Shown here piece after piece: positions 59,201 through 64,000 of a DNA stretch of 64,000 bases (its first letter is position 1; every line of letters begins with the position of its first letter). The notes beneath the pieces are model-generated. The model was not told the origin of the DNA, did no database searches, and worked only from the letters and a program-made list of their open reading frames with translations. This DNA is from an uncultured Clostridia bacterium. Its GTDB lineage: Bacteria > Bacillota > Clostridia > Oscillospirales > Ruminococcaceae. The stretch is taken from the NCBI GenBank assembly GCA_947628655.1, contig CANRAS010000002.1:62001-126000 (forward strand), given 5' to 3'. Made by a program: the position numbers and the translations under genes.

Positions 59201-59333
59201 TATATTACGGAAAGTTCAAGGGTTTAATACCTGCCGTTATTATCGGGCAATTTAGAAGTGTCAAACGGTGAATGTGCGTTTTTTCCGCGCCCCGCTTTGA
59301 TGTCGCACGGGATATTCTCTGATTTTTCCCGCA

Positions 59334-59789
59334 TTACAAAAACCTCTTTAAATCGTCGCAGAACTGCTGTTCGCGGCGCAGGAGTTTTTTCGCGCTCGCG
59401 CGGATATTCTTATCGGCAAGCCGACAGCGGTTGAGTGTGCGCTGCATATCGACTATTCCCATTGCTGTCCCCCTGAACATTATTTCGGCAAGCCGTCCCG
59501 TATCCTTGCTTTGCGCGGTTTTCATCGCTATTCCCGTTTTTACCATTGCGCGCACATACGGCGACGCCTCGTAGGCGGGCGCGCCCATTCCCGAAAGTTC
59601 GCGGCGGGCGCGGTACGCTACAAGGCGGTAACGCTCCCCCTCGCGGGCGAGTTCCTCGTAAAACTCCTTGTTTCTGCATCGGTTCATTACGTCGCGCGTT
59701 GCTTTATGCGCCAACCGCGCGTTGCGGTAGACGCTTTCGAGTATGCGGGTGGTTTGCCTGTCGCGCAGGCTGTCTTTCAGCTTTGACAT
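59334..59789 (-). CDS. Hypothetical helical protein, 151 aa
   Basis: A 151-residue, almost wholly helical and basic protein: MSKLKDSLRDRQTTRILESV, FYEELAREGERYRLVAYRAR, KTGIAMKTAQSKDTGRLAEI, NRCRLADKNIRASAKKLLRR. The periodicity suggests a four-helix bundle of ferritin-like type; the Glu/His pattern for metals is weak. The frame is open to 59891, but ATG 59789 after GAGGAATAATT is best. Divergent from tag. Function unknown; I have an impression of the same protein in other Clostridia. Confidence 0.65.
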   Translation of the reverse strand: MSKLKDSLRDRQTTRILESVYRNARLAHKATRDVMNRCRNKEFYEELAREGERYRLVAYRARRELSGMGAPAYEASPYVRAMVKTGIAMKTAQSKDTGRLAEIMFRGTAMGIVDMQRTLNRCRLADKNIRASAKKLLRREQQFCDDLKRFL

Positions 59790-59926
59790 AATTATTCCTC
59801 GATTTCTTTCCGCTTTTTTCGCGGGTATTTGTATTAGTTTGGACGTTTTTCGAGGGATTATTACACGGAGCGTAAATTTTTGAAAAAGCATAAAGTCTAA
59901 TCTTTTAAATGTCAGCAGGTGATAAT

Positions 59927-60490
59927 ATGGAAAAAACTCGCTGTCCTTGGTGCGGGAATGACGCGCTTTATGTCGCTTACCACGACAAAGAATGGGGCGT
60001 TCCCGTTCACGATGACCGCAAACTCTTTGAAATGTTGATTTTAGAGGGTATGCAGGCGGGGCTTTCGTGGATAACGATACTTAAAAAGCGCGAGAGTTTC
60101 CGCACGGCGTTCGATAATTTCGACCCCGAAAAAGTCACGCGGTACGACGGCGAAAAAATCGCCGAACTGCTCGAAAATCCGAACATAATCCGCAACCGTC
60201 TGAAAATAAACTCCGCTGTGACAAACGCCAAAGCGTTTCTCGAAATACAAACGCAGTTCGGCAGTTTTGACAAGTTTATCTGGGGTTTTGTAAACGGCAA
60301 ACCCGAAATGCATTTTTACAAAACGCTCGCCGAAATTCCCGCGAAAACTCCGCTTTCCGACGAAATCAGCCGTGAACTGAAACGGCGCGGGTTCAAGTTC
60401 GTCGGCTCGACTATCGTTTACTCGTTTATGCAGGCGGTCGGAATGGTCAACGATCACCTTGTTTCGTGCTTTCGGCATAGTTTGATATGA
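59927..60490 (+). CDS. tag: DNA-3-methyladenine glycosylase I
   Basis: A 187-residue DNA-repair enzyme that removes 3-methyladenine. It follows E. coli Tag closely: RCPWCGNDALYVAYHDKEWG, LFEMLILEGMQAGLSWITIL (with the catalytic Glu), FVGSTIVYSFMQAVGMVNDH. Zinc ligands are Cys near the start, His in YHDKEW, His in NDHLVSC and the Cys there. The frame extends upstream to 59909; ATG 59927 follows AGGTGA. A terminator follows. Confidence 0.95.
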   Translation: MEKTRCPWCGNDALYVAYHDKEWGVPVHDDRKLFEMLILEGMQAGLSWITILKKRESFRTAFDNFDPEKVTRYDGEKIAELLENPNIIRNRLKINSAVTNAKAFLEIQTQFGSFDKFIWGFVNGKPEMHFYKTLAEIPAKTPLSDEISRELKRRGFKFVGSTIVYSFMQAVGMVNDHLVSCFRHSLI

Positions 60491-60513
60491 TGTTTCCCAA
60501 TAGAAAATTGCAC

Positions 60514-60543
60514 AAAAAGCGGGCGCGATAAACCGCTTTTTTT
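60514..60543 (+). terminator. Rho-independent terminator after tag
   Basis: AAAAGCGG (60515-60522) pairs with CCGCTTTT (60533-60540), followed by further T. Confidence 0.8.
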
Positions 60544-60556
60544 GTTAATTTATCAC

Positions 60557-60584
60557 TTGATTTTTTTCTCAAATGGTGTATAAT
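60557..60584 (+). promoter_or_regulatory. Sigma-A promoter of htpG
   Basis: TTGATT (60557-60562), 16 bases, TATAAT (60579-60584). Transcription should start next to or inside the CIRCE element at 60596. Confidence 0.75.
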
Positions 60585-60595
60585 ATAATTATAGA

Positions 60596-60622
60596 TTAGC
60601 ACTCAACGTCTTAGAGTGCTAA
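60596..60622 (+). promoter_or_regulatory. CIRCE element (HrcA operator)
   Basis: TTAGCACTC, nine bases, GAGTGCTAA: both arms match the CIRCE consensus perfectly. It lies 12 bases after the -10, so HrcA bound here would block htpG transcription and release it on heat shock. Confidence 0.95.
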
Positions 60623-60700
60623 AAATAAAATCACGGCGCTGTCCGCACCGCGGACAATGCCGTAAACCAAAAACTTTTTAACCTCAGGGAGGGTTTAATT

Positions 60701-62602
60701 ATGAGTGAAAAGAAAGAATTTAAAGCCGAAAGCAAGCGTTTGCTGGAAATGATGATAAACTCTATCTATACGCACAAAGAGATTTTTTTGAGAGAGCTTA
60801 TCTCAAATGCGTCGGACGCTATGGACAAGCTGTACTTTAAAAGCATAAGCGACGGCAAGGAGACGGTTTCGCGCTCCGATATGCAGATTACTATTGAACT
60901 TGACAAGGGCGACCGCAGGCTTACGATTTCCGATAACGGTATCGGTATGACGAAAGAGGAACTCGAAAACAATTTAGGCACTATCGCGCAGAGCGGTTCT
61001 TTCGCGTTCAAGACGGAGAACGAGAAAACAGAGGACGTCGATATAATCGGGCAGTTCGGCGTTGGATTTTACAGCGCGTTTATGGTCGCGAAGAAAGTCA
61101 CCGTTATTTCCAAAGCATACGGCAATGACGAGGCGTATATGTGGACAAGCGAGGGCGCGGAGGGCTACACTATAGCGCCCGCCGAAAAGGACAGCCACGG
61201 CACGACTATTACGCTTGAAATAAAAGACAATTCCGATGAAGAAAATTATGACGAGTATCTCACTCCGTACAAGATAAAGGCGCTTGTCAAGAAGTATTCG
61301 GACTACATCAGATACCCTATAAAAATGGACGTTGAGCACGAAAAACTCAAAGAGGGTACGGGCGTTGACGGCAAAGAACCCGAATATGACAAGGAAATTG
61401 TCACCGAAACGCTGAACTCGCAAATTCCGATTTGGAAGAAAGCGAAGAACGAACTGACGGACGAGGACTACAATCAGTTCTACAAAGATAAATTCCACGA
61501 ATACAGTGACCCGCTGCTCCACATTCACTCGAAAACAGAGGGTACGGCAACTTATTCGGCGTTGCTCTATATTCCCGAAAGAGCGCCTTATGACTATTAT
61601 TCAAAAAACTTTGAAAAAGGCTTGCAGCTCTATTCAAGCGGTGTTATGATAATGGAGAAATGCGCCGACCTGCTGCCTGATTATTTCAGCTTTGTCAAGG
61701 GTCTTGTGGACAGCGAGGATTTGTCGCTGAACATTTCCCGCGAAATGCTCCAGCACGACAGACAGCTTAAAATAATCGCGAAAGCGATTGAAAAATCCAT
61801 TAAAAACGAACTGAAGAAACTCCAGAAGAACGACAGGGAAAAGTACGAGAAGTTTTTCGACGCGTTCGGCACGCAGATAAAATACGGCATTTACGAAAGC
61901 TACGGCGCGAACAAGGACGAACTCCAAGACCTGTTGATTTTCAAGACTTCAAACGGCGTTTCTTCGACGCTTGAAGAATACGTTTCGCGCATGAAAGAGG
62001 AGCAGAAGTATATCTACTTCGCGAGCGGTTCTTCCGTTTCGCGTATCGAGAGCCTCCCGCAGACCGAACTTGTCCGCGACAAGGGTTTTGAGATACTTTA
62101 TCTTACCGACCACGTTGACGAATTTTGTCTGCAAATGATGCACGATTATGACGGCAAGGAATACAAGTCCGTATCCGCTGACGATTTGGGACTTGAAACG
62201 GAGGAAGAAAAACAGGAACTCAAAAAAGAGGAGGAGGACAACAAACCGCTGTTCGATTTCTTAACGGAAAAGCTGAACGGCAAGGTAAAGGCGGTAAAAC
62301 TCTCCCAGCGCCTGAAAAAGCATCCCGTGTGCATAACAAGCGAGGGTATGCTGTCCGTTGAAATGGAGAAAGTCCTGTCGGCAATGCCCGATTCCCAAGG
62401 TGCGAAAGCGGAAAAGGTTCTTGAAATTAACCCAAACCACGCGATTTTTGAAAAGCTGAAATCCCTCTACGCGACCGACAAAGACAAAACCGCCGAATAC
62501 GCCGATTTACTGTATTCGCAGGCGCTGCTTATCGAGGGAATACCGATAGAGAACCCCGTGGATTTTGCCAATAAGATGTGCGAGATTATGGCAGAAAATT
62601 AA
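60701..62602 (+). CDS. htpG: Chaperone HtpG (Hsp90 family)
   Basis: A 633-residue Hsp90 chaperone. The N-terminal ATPase has [33 protein letters not shown] and [15 protein letters not shown]. The middle domain has the Arg of [10 protein letters not shown], which contacts ATP. The C-terminal dimerisation domain follows to [12 protein letters not shown] after GGGAGGG. It is controlled by a perfect CIRCE. In B. subtilis htpG is not under HrcA, so the control here differs from that model; other Clostridia may share it. Confidence 0.97.
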   Translation: MSEKKEFKAESKRLLEMMINSIYTHKEIFLRELISNASDAMDKLYFKSISDGKETVSRSDMQITIELDKGDRRLTISDNGIGMTKEELENNLGTIAQSGSFAFKTENEKTEDVDIIGQFGVGFYSAFMVAKKVTVISKAYGNDEAYMWTSEGAEGYTIAPAEKDSHGTTITLEIKDNSDEENYDEYLTPYKIKALVKKYSDYIRYPIKMDVEHEKLKEGTGVDGKEPEYDKEIVTETLNSQIPIWKKAKNELTDEDYNQFYKDKFHEYSDPLLHIHSKTEGTATYSALLYIPERAPYDYYSKNFEKGLQLYSSGVMIMEKCADLLPDYFSFVKGLVDSEDLSLNISREMLQHDRQLKIIAKAIEKSIKNELKKLQKNDREKYEKFFDAFGTQIKYGIYESYGANKDELQDLLIFKTSNGVSSTLEEYVSRMKEEQKYIYFASGSSVSRIESLPQTELVRDKGFEILYLTDHVDEFCLQMMHDYDGKEYKSVSADDLGLETEEEKQELKKEEEDNKPLFDFLTEKLNGKVKAVKLSQRLKKHPVCITSEGMLSVEMEKVLSAMPDSQGAKAEKVLEINPNHAIFEKLKSLYATDKDKTAEYADLLYSQALLIEGIPIENPVDFANKMCEIMAEN

Positions 62603-62619
62603 AAACGCAACATAAATTT

Positions 62620-62880
62620 AACAGCATTTCTCCGCCGTAGGATATAAAAGCAACATCAAAGCTGTTTCCCCCGCCCACGGCGGGGAAATGCTGTTATACA
62701 AATCAGCGGGCGCATTTATGTATCAAGCCAACACCCAACCCGCCCCGCCGTAGGATATAAAAGCAACATCAAAGCCGTTTCCCCCGCCTACGGCGGGGGA
62801 AACGGCTTATAAAAACCAAACAAAGCAAAGCCCCGCCGTTGGCGGGGCTTTGCTATTTAGAGCGTCAACGCTGTAAATAG
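62620..62880. repeat. Directly repeated palindromes and a terminator-like stem after htpG
   Basis: A block starting CCGCCGTAGGATATAAAAGC occurs at 62632 and again at 62745, 113 bp apart, each followed by a palindrome (the second has perfect 17-bp arms at 62772-62788 and 62792-62808). A 14-bp stem, 62824-62837 with 62841-62854, and CTATTTA.AGCGT/ACGCT.TAAATAG at 62853-62880 follow. They lie between convergent genes. Confidence 0.75.
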
Positions 62881-62882
62881 CA

Positions 62883-62938
62883 GGTCTTACCTCTTACATC
62901 TTATATCTTACTTCTTACAGCTTACTTCTAACCTCTAC
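62883..62938 (-). repeat. Heptamer repeat array near the right end
   Basis: About eight CTTACCT/CTTACAT/CTTACTT heptamers, the reverse complement of GTAAGAN. It ends four bases before the DUF362 stop codon. Confidence 0.75.
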
Positions 62939-62942
62939 CCGC

Positions 62943-63809
62943 TTAAAACTCAATCAGTTCATACTCTCTCAGCCCATAGCCCAATTCCGCCGCCGCCTCT
63001 ATCGTGTGAACGCCGTTTCTGCTTTCTATGCGCTCCAATAAATGCGCTTGTCCGGGGTCGTCTTTGGCGGCGTAAACTAAGTCAAGGCACGCTTGATCAA
63101 TCGCTACGGGGTCGAGCGACGCGAGTATCCCGATGTCTTTCATACACGGGTCTTCCGCAACCGCGCAGCAGTCACAGTCTACCGACATATTTTTCATAAC
63201 GTTGATATACGCGATGTTCCCCTTGAAAAACTCGACTACCGACATTGCCGCGTCCGCCATACTTTCCAAGAACTTGTCGTGGTCGGCAGTCCAGATTTCT
63301 TCCGCTTTTCCCGCGCCGTGAATATACGCCTTGCCGTAGGACGAGGCAACGCCTATGGAAAGCTGTTTCAGCGCGCCGCCGTATCCTCCCATAGGGTGTC
63401 CCTTGAAGTGCGACAGCACGAGCATAGAATTATAATTTACGAGATTTTTCCCGACAAAATTTTTCTTGATAACTTTGCCGTTCGGAATTGCAAGCTCCAA
63501 ATCGGGGCTTTCCGCGTCCAGCAAATCGAAGTCGAAATAATCGTTCCAGCCGTGAACCTTGATTGTTTTCAAATGCTTTTCCGTGGTGTTTCGCTCGCCG
63601 TCGTATGCCGTGTTGCACTCAACGACCGTGCCGCCGACTTGCTTTACAATATCAGCCCAAAAATCGGGACGGAGAAAATTCTGATTTCCGATTTCTCCCG
63701 AATGGACTTTAACAGCGACCTTTCCCGAAAGCTCCTTGCCCAAAGCCTTGTACAGTTCCGTTACCTTTTGCGGAGTTATCTCGCGTGAAAAATAAACTTT
63801 GGATTTCAT
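62943..63809 (-). CDS. DUF362-domain protein
   Basis: A 288-residue protein starting MKSKVYFSREITPQKVTELY. It carries the DUF362 pattern: KVAVKVHSGEIGNQNFLRPD, NSMLVLSHFKGHPMGGYGGALK and DPVAIDQACLDLVY. Cysteines CDCCAVAEDPC at about 217-227 suggest an iron-sulfur or zinc site, but the C-terminal 2[4Fe-4S] ferredoxin domain seen in many relatives is absent. The molecular role of the family is not established. AAAGGAGCAG precedes the ATG and a consensus promoter lies upstream. Confidence 0.88.
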   Translation of the reverse strand: MKSKVYFSREITPQKVTELYKALGKELSGKVAVKVHSGEIGNQNFLRPDFWADIVKQVGGTVVECNTAYDGERNTTEKHLKTIKVHGWNDYFDFDLLDAESPDLELAIPNGKVIKKNFVGKNLVNYNSMLVLSHFKGHPMGGYGGALKQLSIGVASSYGKAYIHGAGKAEEIWTADHDKFLESMADAAMSVVEFFKGNIAYINVMKNMSVDCDCCAVAEDPCMKDIGILASLDPVAIDQACLDLVYAAKDDPGQAHLLERIESRNGVHTIEAAAELGYGLREYELIEF

Positions 63810-63890
63810 AATCTGCTCCTTTCCGTTTACAGACCGAAAAAATCAAGAGGAGGAACAGCACGGTGCTTTTCCTTTCCTCCGACTTATTAT

Positions 63891-63919
63891 ATTATACCAC
63901 ATCGGCTTTAAAATGTCAA
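63891..63919 (-). promoter_or_regulatory. Sigma-A promoter of the DUF362 gene
   Basis: On the minus strand TTGACA (63914-63919), 17 bases, then TGTGGTATAAT with the -10 at 63891-63896. Both hexamers are consensus. The leader of about 75 nt contains a GGAGGAA/TTCCTCC stem. Confidence 0.85.
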
Positions 63920-64000
63920 TATATTGAAACGGCAGAAAAAGCGGGGCAATTCCCGACGCTCAAAATGACACAAGTATTCTCCCGTTCACGGCGGGGAGAA

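Overview
This window looks like chromosome of an anaerobic Firmicute of the class Clostridia, probably a gut or rumen Oscillospiraceae/Ruminococcaceae-type organism. The basis is family resemblance of the proteins, strong AGGAGG-type ribosome binding sites, sigma-A promoters with an extended -10, an HrcA/CIRCE operator, a Gram-positive PhoP box, a sortase-like C-terminus and a LytTR/GHKL system. Plant-glycan use is suggested by a GH94 cellobiose phosphorylase and a GH26-like lipoprotein. No species can be named from the sequence alone.

Layout. 1-3261 (minus): the start of a type I-C CRISPR-Cas operon (cas3, cas5c, first 45 codons of cas8c); cas7, adaptation genes and any array lie outside. 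3.5-5.1 kb: an orphan gene, a RadC/JAMM protein and tRNA-Leu(CAG). 5.1-6.1 kb has no gene but holds a promoter followed by five hairpins, a candidate structured RNA. 6.1-11.5 kb: LytTR regulator with a 21-bp-periodic operator, GHKL kinase, a frameshifted RsbW-like ATPase, a CstA-type transporter and a condensation-like acyltransferase. 11.8-15.7 kb: a very long cell-surface 5'-nucleotidase. 15.7-17.7 kb: a decayed DUF4405 cytochrome, an orphan and a DUF6076 protein. 17.9-23.9 kb: a complete phosphate regulon, pstSCAB-phoU-phoPR, behind a PhoP box. 24.7-29.4 kb: a D,D-carboxypeptidase, a MacA-like adaptor with a mosaic 3' duplication, an FtsX-like permease without an ATPase, and a bPH protein, separated by palindrome-rich spacers. 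30-36.4 kb: GH94, an MntA antitoxin whose HepT partner is cut off by a palindromic element, RNase P RNA and NfnAB. 36.6-45.9 kb: a seven-gene plus-strand run (Nudix, SecA-like, mnmE, two TrkA, FtsA-like, GH26-like). 46-51.6 kb: minus-strand nth, CorC-like, TatD, two small proteins and metG. 52-62.6 kb: a CdaR-like regulator, ftsEX with an S41 protease, greA, lysS, a membrane protein, a helical orphan, tag and CIRCE-controlled htpG. 62.9-63.8 kb: a DUF362 protein.

Two dispersed non-coding families run through the spacers. One is a degenerate 7-bp repeat (GTAAGAN-like) that in places forms terminator-like hairpins and borders both stable RNA genes. The other is GC-rich REP-like palindromes (core CCCCGCC-NNN-GGCGGGG), sometimes assembled into elements of about 145-190 bp.

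The candidates I would look at first are the structured RNA at 5.25-5.5 kb, the palindromic elements that bracket mntA and truncate hepT, the LytTR operator with its CstA neighbour, and the GH26 protein lacking its acid/base glutamate. All function calls come from reading the sequence; no database search was run.
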